This document shows positions 25,561-34,114 of a DNA stretch of 64,000 bases, piece by piece. Location: contig NZ_JAHESF010000021.1 in the NCBI RefSeq assembly GCF_018598225.1, positions 56,185 through 120,184 on the forward strand, given 5' to 3'. The notes beneath the pieces were generated by a model. That model did no database searches. It saw only the letters and a program-made list of their open reading frames with translations, and had not been told where the DNA came from. How positions within the stretch are numbered: the stretch's first letter is position 1; each line of letters starts with the position of its first letter. This DNA comes from Chryseosolibacter histidinae (GTDB lineage Bacteria > Bacteroidota > Bacteroidia > Cytophagales > Cyclobacteriaceae). The position numbers were made by a program, and so were the translations under genes.

Positions 25561-25596
25561 GAAGACATCTCCTCGGCCGGAGGGATGTCTTCCTTT
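25561..25596 (+). terminator. GC-rich hairpin after susD
   Basis: GAAGACATC (25561-25569) pairs with GATGTCTTC (25584-25592), with CCTC/GGAGG pairing inside, followed by CTTTTG. Resembles a rho-independent terminator or attenuator that would lower expression of the two oxidoreductase genes relative to susCD. Confidence 0.6.
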
Positions 25597-25624
25597 TGAA
25601 AACACTTTACTAAATACAGCAATC

Positions 25625-27622
25625 ATGCGTATCAACAGAATTCTACTGGTGGCAACCTTTTGCTCCGCCCTCGTTGTCAATCCCGTTCTAGCCCAGAAGA
25701 CGGTGGAGGTGGATGTGTGTGTCTATGGCGGAACATCAGCCGGTGTTATCGCGGCTTATACAGTGCAGAAGCTTGGGAAAAAAGCCGTCCTCATCGAGCC
25801 GGGAAAAAACCTTGGCGGTATGAGCTCGGGCGGACTGGGCTACACCGATATCGGCAACAAATACGCCATCACCGGTCTTGCGCGTGATTTCTACAGGCGC
25901 ATAGGCAAACACTACGGAAAATTTGAACAATGGATCTTCGAGCCGAAAGTTGCCGAAGCCCTCTTCAACGATTATGTGAAACGCGGTGGCTACCAGGTTT
26001 TGTACACCACCCGTGTGAAGGAGGTGAAGAAGGATGGCAAACGAATTACGGAAGTAACTTTCGAAAATGCAGATCGCCCCGATCGCAGCACGGACATCAT
26101 CGTGAAAGCGAAAATGTTCATCGACTGCGGTTATGAAGGCGACCTTATGGCAAAAGCCGGCGTATCGTATACGGTTGGGAGGGAAGCCAATAAAGATTAC
26201 AACGAGACCATCAACGGTGTGCAGCTGATGCATGGCCACCAGTTTCCCGATGGCATCGATCCTTACAAGATCCCGGGCAAACCGGAAAGCGGATTGCTCT
26301 GGGGCATCAGCAAAGAAACATTGCCACCCAACGGCACCGGCGACAAAAAAGTGCAGGCTTACAATTACCGCATCTGTCTTTCTTCCGATCCGCAGAACCA
26401 GGTTACCATCACACGCCCTGAAGCATATGACTCCACACGTTATGAGCTGCTGCTCCGGTTGTTCGATGCGTTTCCGCAAAAGCGTACACTCAACGACTAC
26501 ATGATCCTGAGCCACATGCCGAACAAAAAAACAGACATCAACAACCGCGGCGGTTTTTCGACCGACATGATCGGCATGAATTACGGTTACCCCGATGGCA
26601 CCTACGATCAGCGCAGGCAGATCATCCGTGACCATGAGCTCTACACCAAGGGGCTGCTGTATTTCTACGGTCATGATCCCCGCGTTCCCCAACAGCTCAG
26701 GGATGAAATGCTGAGGTGGGGTTACCCGAAAGACGAGTATGTGAACAACGGCAACTGGTCTCCGCAGCTCTATGTACGCGAGGCGCGAAGAATGATCGGC
26801 AGCTATGTGATGACCCAGGCCAATTGTGAAAGTAAAGAAGTGGTGAAAGATGGCGTTGGCATGGCGGCCTATACCATGGATTCGCACAACATCCAGCGAC
26901 TGGTGGTAAATGGCCAGGTGAAGAATGAAGGTAACGTGGAAGTAGGCGGCTTCGGTCCCTATCCCATTGCCTATGGGTCGCTCGTGCCCAAAGCTTCCGA
27001 GGTCACCAATATGCTGGTGCCGGTTTGTTTGTCGGCCACGCACATTGCCTACGGTTCCATCCGGATGGAGCCGGTGTTCATGGTGCTTGCGCAGTCGTCA
27101 GCCACGGCAGCGGTCATGGCCATCGATGCAAAAACTGACGTTCAACGCATCGATGTAGCCAGGCTTCAGCAGCGCCTGAAGACAGATCCTTTGTCTGATG
27201 GAAAGGTCTTCGATATCCTGGTGGATAATGACGATGCACAGCAGGTGCAGGTAAAAGGAAACTGGACTGCCGAGAAACGTGGCGGTTACGGTCCTTCATT
27301 CCTCGTAAGCCAGGCAGGTGATGCCAGTGTGAGGTTCACTCCCGAGGTGCCAAAAAAAGGTAAGTACACCGCTTATATCTATTTCCCGAAAACACAGGGC
27401 AGCGCTTCCAGCACTACGGTAACGGTACACGACGGTAAACAAAGCAAAGAGGTTGTGATCAAAGAATCGGATGTTCGTGTGGAAGGACAAACCTCAGGTG
27501 AGTGGGTATCGCTCGGCACGTATGAGCTGCCGCAGGGAAAGAAAGGCTTTGCTGAGGTGTCCGCAAAAAATGCCGATGGGAAAGTGATCGCTGACGCAGT
27601 GATCTGGGTGCCCGCCCAATAA
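25625..27622 (+). CDS. Secreted FAD-dependent oxidoreductase with C-terminal xanthan-lyase-like domain
   Basis: 665 residues from the ATG at 25625. Signal peptide MRINRILLVATFCSALVVNP, with cleavage near residue 23. FAD-binding Rossmann motif VYGGTSAGVIAAYTVQKLG (GGTSAG at 35-40), then GGMSSGGLGYTDIGNK and FIDCGYEGDLMAKAGV, as in the FAD_oxidored (PF12831) family. The last roughly 130 residues, from DILVDNDDAQQVQVKGNW, form a beta-rich domain like those on xanthan lyases and golvesin-type proteins, probably a glycan-contacting module. Export and position after susCD suggest that it oxidises or rearranges the imported ligand or a linked sugar (inference). Confidence 0.88.
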   Translation: MRINRILLVATFCSALVVNPVLAQKTVEVDVCVYGGTSAGVIAAYTVQKLGKKAVLIEPGKNLGGMSSGGLGYTDIGNKYAITGLARDFYRRIGKHYGKFEQWIFEPKVAEALFNDYVKRGGYQVLYTTRVKEVKKDGKRITEVTFENADRPDRSTDIIVKAKMFIDCGYEGDLMAKAGVSYTVGREANKDYNETINGVQLMHGHQFPDGIDPYKIPGKPESGLLWGISKETLPPNGTGDKKVQAYNYRICLSSDPQNQVTITRPEAYDSTRYELLLRLFDAFPQKRTLNDYMILSHMPNKKTDINNRGGFSTDMIGMNYGYPDGTYDQRRQIIRDHELYTKGLLYFYGHDPRVPQQLRDEMLRWGYPKDEYVNNGNWSPQLYVREARRMIGSYVMTQANCESKEVVKDGVGMAAYTMDSHNIQRLVVNGQVKNEGNVEVGGFGPYPIAYGSLVPKASEVTNMLVPVCLSATHIAYGSIRMEPVFMVLAQSSATAAVMAIDAKTDVQRIDVARLQQRLKTDPLSDGKVFDILVDNDDAQQVQVKGNWTAEKRGGYGPSFLVSQAGDASVRFTPEVPKKGKYTAYIYFPKTQGSASSTTVTVHDGKQSKEVVIKESDVRVEGQTSGEWVSLGTYELPQGKKGFAEVSAKNADGKVIADAVIWVPAQ

Positions 27623-27645
27623 CAGATCAATCAATGTAATCTTGA

Positions 27646-29538
27646 ATGAAGAACATGATGAAAAAATTTAGCTTACTGGTTGCAGCATTCTTCATCGCAT
27701 GCTCGGCCTATTCACAATACGATATAGTGATTGTAGGAGGAACACCCGGAGGCATCATGACGGCCATCGCTGCGGCAAAACAGGGAAAGACCTCGGTGCT
27801 GTTGGAGCGTACCAGTCATATCGGCGGACTGCCGGCCAACGGACTGGGTGCTACCGATATTGCTACACGCGGCGCTACAACAGGCTTGTTCTCAGAATTT
27901 GTGAACCGTGTAAAGCAACACTACATCCAGAAGTATGGCGCGGAATCTAAGCAGGTGCAGGATTGCTCAGACGGTTTCCATTTCGAACCTTCAGTAGGGG
28001 AGATGGTGCTGGAGCAGATGCTGGCGGAGCAAAAAAGCAAGGTCACCGTACTGAAGATGCGACAGTTTGATAGTGAGTCGCAGAATATCTCTATGCGCAA
28101 CGATCGTATCGAAAAGATCAGGATCCTCAACCGTGAGTCGAACAAGATCGAGGAGTATACGGGAAAGATCTTTGTAGATGCCACTTACGAAGGCGATCTG
28201 GGTGCGGCTGCCAATGTGCCGTTCCGCCTGGGCCGCGAAGGCAAAGATGAATTCAATGAGGTAGGCGCCGGACGCGTGTATAAATACTGGGGAGGCACAG
28301 AAGGCGAAGGCAGCACTTTTCAGACCGATAATGCCGTACAATCATACAACTATCGCCTGTGTCTTACCAACAACCCGGCCATTCGCCTGGAAGTGAAGAA
28401 GCCGCTGAAGTATAACCGCGATGAGTATGTGTCGATGATCGAAGACGTGTGGACGGGGCGCCATACCGGTGTACAAATGTTGCAGGTGACGGAAGCGATG
28501 CTGGAAGAGAATCGCAAGCACATCGCCAAAGGAAACGTGAGCAAGATCCCCGGTGACGTATGGGGCATTGCCAGGATCACCAACATGGTGAAGCTCCCCA
28601 ACGACAAAACGGATGCGAACAACCAGCACATGGCGTTTATTTCTACAGACCTTCCGGAAGAGAACTGGCCCTGGCCCACTTCGAGCTGGGCATGGCGTGA
28701 CACTTACGCCCAGCGACTGAAAGACTACATCCAGGGACTGATCTGGTTCGCCCAGAACGACAAAGAGCTTCCGGAACATTTCAGGAAGGCCGCGAAGGAG
28801 TGGGGATTTGCAAAAGACGAGTATACTGACAATGGTAACTTTCCACGGCAGGTCTATGTGCGTGAAGGCAGGCGTTTTGAAGGAATGTACTTCTTTACGG
28901 CCAACGATGCTACCGCAGTTGCCCCGGGTAAAAGACCGGTGATTCATACTTCGAGTGTCACCGCCAGCCACTATGCCCTCGATTCGCATGCCGTTCGCAA
29001 ACGCGAGCCCGGCAAAGTTCACCTCGATGGATTTCTCAGCTATCCGTCAGCCGTTTACACCGTTCCTTTTGGCGTAATGGTGCCCAAAGTGGTTGATAAC
29101 CTGCTGATCCCTGTGCCGGTGTCCGGAAGTCATATCGGTTTTTCTACCCTGCGTATGGAACCCTGCTGGATGGCACTGGGCCAGGCTGCGGGTGTGGCGG
29201 CATCACTTGCCATTGACGATCAGGTGAAAGTTAAATACATCAACGGCGAAAAACTTCAGAAGATCCTGTTAGGACAAAAGGCTACATTGATCTACTACCG
29301 CGATGTAAATCCTGCCGATGCCAATTTCGAAATGGTGCAGCAGCTTGGCTTGCGCGGATACCTGCCCGACTGGGAAGCAAGGTTGAACGATGCCATCGAT
29401 CAGCAGACTGCCATGGCCTGGGAAAAGTTGTCAGGAAAAAAACTGAGCTACGAAGCTGGCAAGACCACACGCAGCGAAGTGCTGAAAAGCATCTATACCA
29501 ACACGGCACCAGATAACAGGAATGCTTCTTCACATTAG
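27646..29538 (+). CDS. Exported FAD-dependent oxidoreductase
   Basis: 630 residues; starts at 27655 or 27658 are also possible. Signal sequence MMKKFSLLVAAFFIACSAYS, with a Cys that could make it a lipoprotein. FAD motif VIVGGTPGGIMTAIAAAKQG, GGLPANGLGATDIATRGATT, FVDATYEGDLGAAANVPFRL, and RMEPCWMALGQAAGVAASLA near the end. Related along its length to the preceding gene product but without the C-terminal beta domain, so the pair probably arose by old duplication. Only 23 bp separate the two genes. Confidence 0.87.
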   Translation: MKNMMKKFSLLVAAFFIACSAYSQYDIVIVGGTPGGIMTAIAAAKQGKTSVLLERTSHIGGLPANGLGATDIATRGATTGLFSEFVNRVKQHYIQKYGAESKQVQDCSDGFHFEPSVGEMVLEQMLAEQKSKVTVLKMRQFDSESQNISMRNDRIEKIRILNRESNKIEEYTGKIFVDATYEGDLGAAANVPFRLGREGKDEFNEVGAGRVYKYWGGTEGEGSTFQTDNAVQSYNYRLCLTNNPAIRLEVKKPLKYNRDEYVSMIEDVWTGRHTGVQMLQVTEAMLEENRKHIAKGNVSKIPGDVWGIARITNMVKLPNDKTDANNQHMAFISTDLPEENWPWPTSSWAWRDTYAQRLKDYIQGLIWFAQNDKELPEHFRKAAKEWGFAKDEYTDNGNFPRQVYVREGRRFEGMYFFTANDATAVAPGKRPVIHTSSVTASHYALDSHAVRKREPGKVHLDGFLSYPSAVYTVPFGVMVPKVVDNLLIPVPVSGSHIGFSTLRMEPCWMALGQAAGVAASLAIDDQVKVKYINGEKLQKILLGQKATLIYYRDVNPADANFEMVQQLGLRGYLPDWEARLNDAIDQQTAMAWEKLSGKKLSYEAGKTTRSEVLKSIYTNTAPDNRNASSH

Positions 29539-29540
29539 AA

Positions 29541-29652
29541 CGCATTGGGAATTAGGCGTCGGGAATCCCGATAGCTATCGGGAGGGCATTAGGCATTGGA
29601 GAGACAGTCTCAGCTTCTAATGCCCAATGCCTGATTTCCTAATGCCTGTTTT
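29541..29652. repeat. Class C word-repeat hairpin with embedded palindrome
   Basis: Left arm words GCATTGGGAATTAGGC and GGGCATTAGGCATTGG, right arm TTCTAATGCCCAATGCCTG and CTAATGCCTG. The palindrome CCCGATAGCTATCGGG sits inside the left arm (29567-29582). It begins three bases after the oxidoreductase stop codon and ends 18 bases before the MFS gene. Confidence 0.75.
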
Positions 29653-29669
29653 TTTAACCACATTACAGA

Positions 29670-30923
29670 ATGAAAGATACTAATGTTGTAGAGACCGCCT
29701 TATCAAAGAAGAGTACCCTGAGGCAGGTCTTGCAGGCGCCGGTGATTATTGCTGCGCTTGGATATTTTGTGGATATCTATGACCTGTTGCTGTTCAGCAT
29801 TGTGCGGGTGTCGAGTCTGAAGGCACTTAAGCTCAGCGGCGATCAGCTTTTGGAGAAGGGCATCTTCCTGATCAATGTGCAGATGGCGGGTTTGCTCGTG
29901 GGCGGTATCCTCTGGGGCATCCTGGGCGATAAACGCGGGAGGCTCTCGGTGCTGTTCGGCTCCATCTTGCTGTACTCACTCGCCAATCTCGCCAACGGTT
30001 TTGTAACAGATGTACCGCAGTATGCCGTGCTTCGTTTCATTGCCGGGGTTGGCCTTGCGGGTGAGCTTGGCGCGGGCATCACGCTGGTGGCCGAGATCCT
30101 GCCGAAAGAGATCAGGGGATATGGCACCACGCTGGTAGCCTCCGTGGGTTTGTTCGGTGCGGTGCTCGCCTATTTTGTGGCCAACGCCACCAACTGGCAG
30201 GTGGCTTACTGGATCGGCGGCGGACTCGGTCTTTGCCTTTTGTTGCTGCGTTACAGTGTTGCCGAGTCGGGCATGTTTGCATCCGTTGCGAAAAAGCATG
30301 TGGAACGAGGGAATTTTCTCGCCCTGTTCACTGACAGTGGACGACTCGTTAACTACCTTAGATGTATCCTGATCGGTTTGCCTATCTGGTTTGTGATCGG
30401 CATCCTCATCACCTTTTCACCTGAGTTCGGTACAAAACTTTCACTCCCTGGTCTTGTGGACGCCGGCAAAGCAGTGATGTTCGGTTATGTGGGCTTGTCT
30501 GTGGGCGATCTTACCAGCGGCAGCCTGAGCCAACTATTCCGGAGCCGGAAAAAGATCGTGTTCCTCTTCGTGCTGCTGACAGGCGCAACGATGGCGTTTT
30601 ACCTGAAGGGTGCAGGGAGTTCGCTGGGAACGTTTTATTTCGCCTGTTTCCTGCTGGGCCTCGCTATCGGCTATTGGGCATTGTTCGTAACCATTGCGGC
30701 AGAACAGTTCGGCACCAACCTCCGGGCTACGGTAGCCACCACCGTTCCGAATTTCGTTCGCGGCACAGTTTTGCCCCTCACGTTCGCTTTTGAATTTCTG
30801 CGTGCCCGCACCGACATGATCACCAGCGCCTGGCTCGTCGGCGCCTCCACCATCATCATCGCCCTGCTCGCGCTATGGAAAATGAAAGAGACGTTTGGGA
30901 AGGATCTTGATTACGTTGAGTAG
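29670..30923 (+). CDS. MFS transporter
   Basis: 417 residues, twelve hydrophobic segments. The loop 2-3 signature is GILWGILGDKRGRLSVLFGS (GDKxGR), and GYFVDIYDLLLFSIVR in helix 1 resembles the sugar-acid/organic-acid porter branches. The N-terminus VVETALSKKSTLRQVLQAP is cytoplasmic. As last gene of the susCD locus it likely carries the product of the two oxidoreductases across the inner membrane (inference). Its stop codon lies within the first word of a class A repeat arm (TAGTCCACGG). Confidence 0.88.
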   Translation: MKDTNVVETALSKKSTLRQVLQAPVIIAALGYFVDIYDLLLFSIVRVSSLKALKLSGDQLLEKGIFLINVQMAGLLVGGILWGILGDKRGRLSVLFGSILLYSLANLANGFVTDVPQYAVLRFIAGVGLAGELGAGITLVAEILPKEIRGYGTTLVASVGLFGAVLAYFVANATNWQVAYWIGGGLGLCLLLLRYSVAESGMFASVAKKHVERGNFLALFTDSGRLVNYLRCILIGLPIWFVIGILITFSPEFGTKLSLPGLVDAGKAVMFGYVGLSVGDLTSGSLSQLFRSRKKIVFLFVLLTGATMAFYLKGAGSSLGTFYFACFLLGLAIGYWALFVTIAAEQFGTNLRATVATTVPNFVRGTVLPLTFAFEFLRARTDMITSAWLVGASTIIIALLALWKMKETFGKDLDYVE

Positions 30924-30957
30924 TCCACGGTCGACAGTCGACGGACCACAGCAGGTC
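30922..30957. repeat. Class A repeat arm at the MFS stop codon
   Basis: AGTCCACGGTCGACAGTCGA and continuing words, beginning within the TAG stop codon. No opposite class A arm follows; a normal terminator (31001-31036) takes its place before the convergent cinA gene. Confidence 0.6.
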
Positions 30958-31000
30958 AGTGTGAATTCACAGGGCATTCTAAAAACATAAATTCGGTTTC

Positions 31001-31036
31001 AAGGCTTCGCTTCCAGATAAGCGGAGCCTTTTTTTA
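31001..31036. terminator. Rho-independent terminator
   Basis: AAGGCTTCGCTT (31001-31012) pairs with AAGCGGAGCCTT (31019-31030) with one G-T mismatch, loop CCAGAT, followed by seven T in a row. Terminates the MFS operon. Confidence 0.8.
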
Positions 31037-31044
31037 TCACCGCC

Positions 31045-31135
31045 TACTTACTCCTTAATTCTTACTCCTTACTTCTTTTTCTTGAACTCTCCTTCTGACT
31101 CCTAACTCCTGGCTCCTGACTCCTGACTTCTTGCC
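31045..31135. repeat. Short tandem words ACTCCT / TGACTCC
   Basis: A one-armed array of words such as TTACTCCTT, TGACTCCTAACTCC and TGGCTCCTGACTCC between the terminator and the convergent cinA gene. Same style of degenerate short-word repetition as the other intergenic elements; no matching opposite arm seen. Confidence 0.6.
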
Positions 31136-31177
31136 CCTTGACCACCCGTGGTTGCAGCGAAGAAAGCTGTCTTCGTT

Positions 31178-32431
31178 TCAAACCTTCGGTACATTTAATC
31201 TGATCAAATTCAACGCAGCTATCGAAGCTGCCTTAATATTGATCTGCCGGTCTTTCGACAGCTGAAGCTTGCGCGTCACAGTCTGATGTTTATCAGAGTA
31301 TGCGATCCACACAGTGCCTACGGGTTTTTCAGGTGTGGCGCCGCCCGGTCCTGCGATGCCGCTGGTGGCTACGCCGATGTCGGTGTTGAACTTGGCGCGC
31401 ACGAGGTTGGCCATTTCTATGATGGTGGGCTCGCTCACGGCCCCGTTCTTTTCCAGGGTCTCGGGTTTCACACCCAGCTGACGCATTTTGATCTCGTAAG
31501 CATAAGGCACCATGCTGCCCAGAAAATAATCTGAGCTGCCGGGTACGCTGGTGATCAGGTGCGACAGGTATCCGCCCGTGCAGCTTTCGGCAACAGCAAG
31601 GGTGAGCTTCTTTTCGCGCAGCAGGTTGCCCACCGCCACTTCGATCGGATCTTCACCATAACCATAGATGAACTGTCCTACGCGCTCCTTTAATTTCTCT
31701 GTGAGCATGTTCGCTTCTGCTTCCAGGGCGGGCAGCGAATCGCCAATGGAGGTAAGTCTCAGCTTTACTTCGCCGAGACCGGGCAGGTACGCCAGCTTGA
31801 TGTGTGGGGGCAACGCTTTTTCCCAGTCGGCGATCTTTTCGGCCAGGAACGATTCGCCCAGTCCTATGGTGCGGATCACTTTGTGATGAATGGTAGGCGG
31901 GCTGAATGTTTTGCGCAGCTTGGGAATAACAATGTCGCTCATCATTCGTTTCATTTCGTGCGGCACCCCCGGCATCGACACAAACACTTTTCCATTGCGC
32001 TCGAACCACATTCCGGGAGCGGTACCTATCACATTGGTCACCTTCTCGCAGCATACGGGCAGTGCCGCCTGCTGACGATTCACCTCCGTGAGCTCACGGC
32101 CCCGGCTTTTGAAAAATTCAGTGACCTCGGCAAGGGCCTCTTCGTGTATTTTCAGCTCACAGTTGAAGTATTTTGCCAGGCATGGTTTGGTGAGGTCGTC
32201 GTTGGTGGGACCGAGGCCGCCGGTGATCAGCACGATGTCGGCACGTTTCTCCGCTTCCGCGAAAGCGGTCATGATCTCATCCTCCTGGTCGCCCACCGTG
32301 GTTTTCCTGATCACTTTGATACCTGCCTTGCTCAATTCCACGCTCATCCATTGGGAATTGGTGTCTACGATCTGCCCATAAAGGATCTCATCGCCAATGG
32401 TGAGCAGCTCTGCGAGAACAATCTTCGTCAT
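31178..32431 (-). CDS. cinA: CinA family protein (competence/damage-inducible, NMN deamidase)
   Basis: 417 residues. N-terminal MoCF-biosynthesis-like domain (AELLTIGDEILYGQIVDTNS, VLITGGLGPTNDDLTKPCLA, the Mg-ADP-ribose pyrophosphatase part) and C-terminal CinA/PncC amidohydrolase domain (LAVAESCTGGYLSHLITSVP, SGIAGPGGATPEKPVGTVWI). The C-terminal domain deamidates nicotinamide mononucleotide in the pyridine-nucleotide salvage cycle. Full length for the family. Divergent from the lipoprotein gene across about 80 bp. Confidence 0.95.
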   Translation of the reverse strand: MTKIVLAELLTIGDEILYGQIVDTNSQWMSVELSKAGIKVIRKTTVGDQEDEIMTAFAEAEKRADIVLITGGLGPTNDDLTKPCLAKYFNCELKIHEEALAEVTEFFKSRGRELTEVNRQQAALPVCCEKVTNVIGTAPGMWFERNGKVFVSMPGVPHEMKRMMSDIVIPKLRKTFSPPTIHHKVIRTIGLGESFLAEKIADWEKALPPHIKLAYLPGLGEVKLRLTSIGDSLPALEAEANMLTEKLKERVGQFIYGYGEDPIEVAVGNLLREKKLTLAVAESCTGGYLSHLITSVPGSSDYFLGSMVPYAYEIKMRQLGVKPETLEKNGAVSEPTIIEMANLVRAKFNTDIGVATSGIAGPGGATPEKPVGTVWIAYSDKHQTVTRKLQLSKDRQINIKAASIAALNLIRLNVPKV

Positions 32432-32510
32432 ATTCAGTCAAATAAAAATCTCTCCTGTTTCCAACGTTCTGCAAAGGAAGCCAGTCTTAGCAAATAAACA
32501 AACTATTCCT

Positions 32511-33503
32511 ATGTTAGCAACCCGCCAAAGAAAAGCAGTTTTTGCATACCTGCTGATGATCCCGGCCTGCTTGTGGCTGTATGGCTGTGATGTGCTCGAA
32601 CCGGATGTTGATCCCGACAATCCCCAGGTGCAGATCATTGATAAAGAACTCTACGTGACTCCGAATGGTTCCGGCTACATCGACCTTTATTCGATGGTGA
32701 AGACGCAGGGTACTGTGCGACTCGATATCGTGTCACAGCCGCGCAGGGGAAACCTCACCGAGATGGGCAAAGGACTGTTCCAATACACTGCGGGCACTGA
32801 TTTCCGGAAGGGAACGGATGCTTTTACATTCCAGATCTACTCGAAAAACAATACGCTGCTGAAGGAAGACAGCGTCGTCATTGTTGTTGAACCCGATACG
32901 ACCCATTTTCCGCAGGGATTCTATCCTCAGGATGATATCGCTTACAATATCGTCAGCGAGATCACCATCGATGTGTTGGCTAATGATGTGCTGGGGGCCA
33001 ACCGCTCACAGGTAGGCATTGAGATCTACCGGCCCGGCCCTGATTTCCCGCCACATGCAGGGGTTGCGACAGTGACGAGTGGAAACATGATCTGGTATTC
33101 ACCCCGTGGTGCTGTTAATGGATACGATTCCATCTTCTACAAAGTGTTCAGCCTCGCAGACCCGTCGAAGTTTGGGATCGCGAAAGTGCTGATCGCTCCG
33201 GCGCCATCATGCTGGTTCCAGCTTGTGGATGACGATTTTGTTTTTGGGACAGACACGCTCAGGAGCGATACGGTGTGGCTGAACGTCTTCCAGAACGATG
33301 AGCTTTGTTCCACCCCGGTCAGAGACTACCAATTTGAAATACTCGATGATGGCAGTGCTGGAACTGCATTCTATGACAGTGCCGGAGGTTTGGGGTACCG
33401 GTTACCGGAGCAGACGTACATGGTGATCGACAGCGTGCGCTACCGCATGTGCTACAGGCAGCAGTGTCAGACCGCCAAAGCGCGCATCAAATTGAAATCA
33501 TAA
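32511..33503 (+). CDS. Surface or periplasmic lipoprotein with cadherin/Ig-like repeats
   Basis: 330 residues from the ATG at 32511; the frame runs back into cinA but the lipoprotein signal (RKAVFAYLLMIPACLWLYGC, Cys26) fixes the start. Beta-rich repeats carry the Big_9/cadherin-like signature ITIDVLANDVLGAN and IYRPGPDFPPHAGVATV. A third repeat starts near WLNVFQNDELC. Six Cys in the mature part, some paired by spacing. Probably an adhesion or structural surface protein. A clear terminator follows before the next gene, so it is its own unit. Confidence 0.75.
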   Translation: MLATRQRKAVFAYLLMIPACLWLYGCDVLEPDVDPDNPQVQIIDKELYVTPNGSGYIDLYSMVKTQGTVRLDIVSQPRRGNLTEMGKGLFQYTAGTDFRKGTDAFTFQIYSKNNTLLKEDSVVIVVEPDTTHFPQGFYPQDDIAYNIVSEITIDVLANDVLGANRSQVGIEIYRPGPDFPPHAGVATVTSGNMIWYSPRGAVNGYDSIFYKVFSLADPSKFGIAKVLIAPAPSCWFQLVDDDFVFGTDTLRSDTVWLNVFQNDELCSTPVRDYQFEILDDGSAGTAFYDSAGGLGYRLPEQTYMVIDSVRYRMCYRQQCQTAKARIKLKS

Positions 33504-33523
33504 ATGCATTAAACGACCCGGAG

Positions 33524-33552
33524 AGCCTTCTGCTTCGAAGCGAAGGCTTTTA
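33524..33552 (+). terminator. Terminator after the lipoprotein gene
   Basis: AGCCTTC (33524-33530) pairs with GAAGGCT (33542-33548), with the self-complementary GCTTCGAAGC between them, followed by TTTTA. It ends about 8 bases before the start of the next ECF sigma gene. Confidence 0.75.
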
Positions 33553-33559
33553 CCAATGT

Positions 33560-34114
33560 ATGGTGAACAACGAACTGTTTGAACGATGCAGAAAAAACGA
33601 AGGCCAGGCGCAGCGTGCCATGTACGATCAGTTCAAGGCAACGCTCATGGGACTTTGCCGGCGTTATGCGCGCAATAAGGAAGACGCACAGGATATGCTT
33701 CAGGAAAGTTTTATCAAGATCTTCTCCAAAATGCACCAGGTGGAATCTGCCGATAAATTTGAAAGCTGGATGAAGTCAGTGGCGGTGCGCACGGCCATCG
33801 ATCATTATCACAAGCTGAAGCGTACGGACCATCATGCCTTTACGACTGACGAATATGATGTTGCCGACCTGGACTATGGAGGAATACTCGAGAGCGTCTC
33901 TGACGAATACCTGGTAGGCATCATCAACGATCTGCCCGAAGGATGCAGAATGGTATTCAATCTTTTTGAAGTGGAAGGATATTCACACACAGAGATAGCG
34001 GAGCTGCTGAAGGTCAGCGAAGGAACATCGCGGTCGCAGCTTCATCACGCCAAATATTTGCTGAAACAGAAACTTAGCCGACTGGGGATCAAACGTTATG
34101 AAAAGCTTGCCTGA
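33560..34114 (+). CDS. ECF RNA polymerase sigma factor
   Basis: 184 residues from the ATG at 33560 (MVNNELFERCRKNEGQAQRA); the frame upstream runs through the terminator. Region 2: MGLCRRYARNKEDAQDMLQE then SFIKIFSKMHQ; region 4: LPEGCRMVFNLFEVEGYSHT and EIAELLKVSEGTSRSQLHHA. This belongs to the Bacteroidota group whose partner gene is an anti-sigma-like membrane protein rather than FecR. The next gene overlaps its end by 17 bases, so the two are translationally coupled. Confidence 0.93.
   Translation: MVNNELFERCRKNEGQAQRAMYDQFKATLMGLCRRYARNKEDAQDMLQESFIKIFSKMHQVESADKFESWMKSVAVRTAIDHYHKLKRTDHHAFTTDEYDVADLDYGGILESVSDEYLVGIINDLPEGCRMVFNLFEVEGYSHTEIAELLKVSEGTSRSQLHHAKYLLKQKLSRLGIKRYEKLA

Noticed and set aside
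25736..27043. Open frame of 435 codons on the minus strand
   Set aside because: Lies wholly antisense to the FAD oxidoreductase gene, shows no recognisable domain and has the His/Val/Phe-rich composition of a shadow frame.
28342..29022. Open frame of 226 codons on the minus strand
   Set aside because: Antisense to the second FAD oxidoreductase and without any family pattern.
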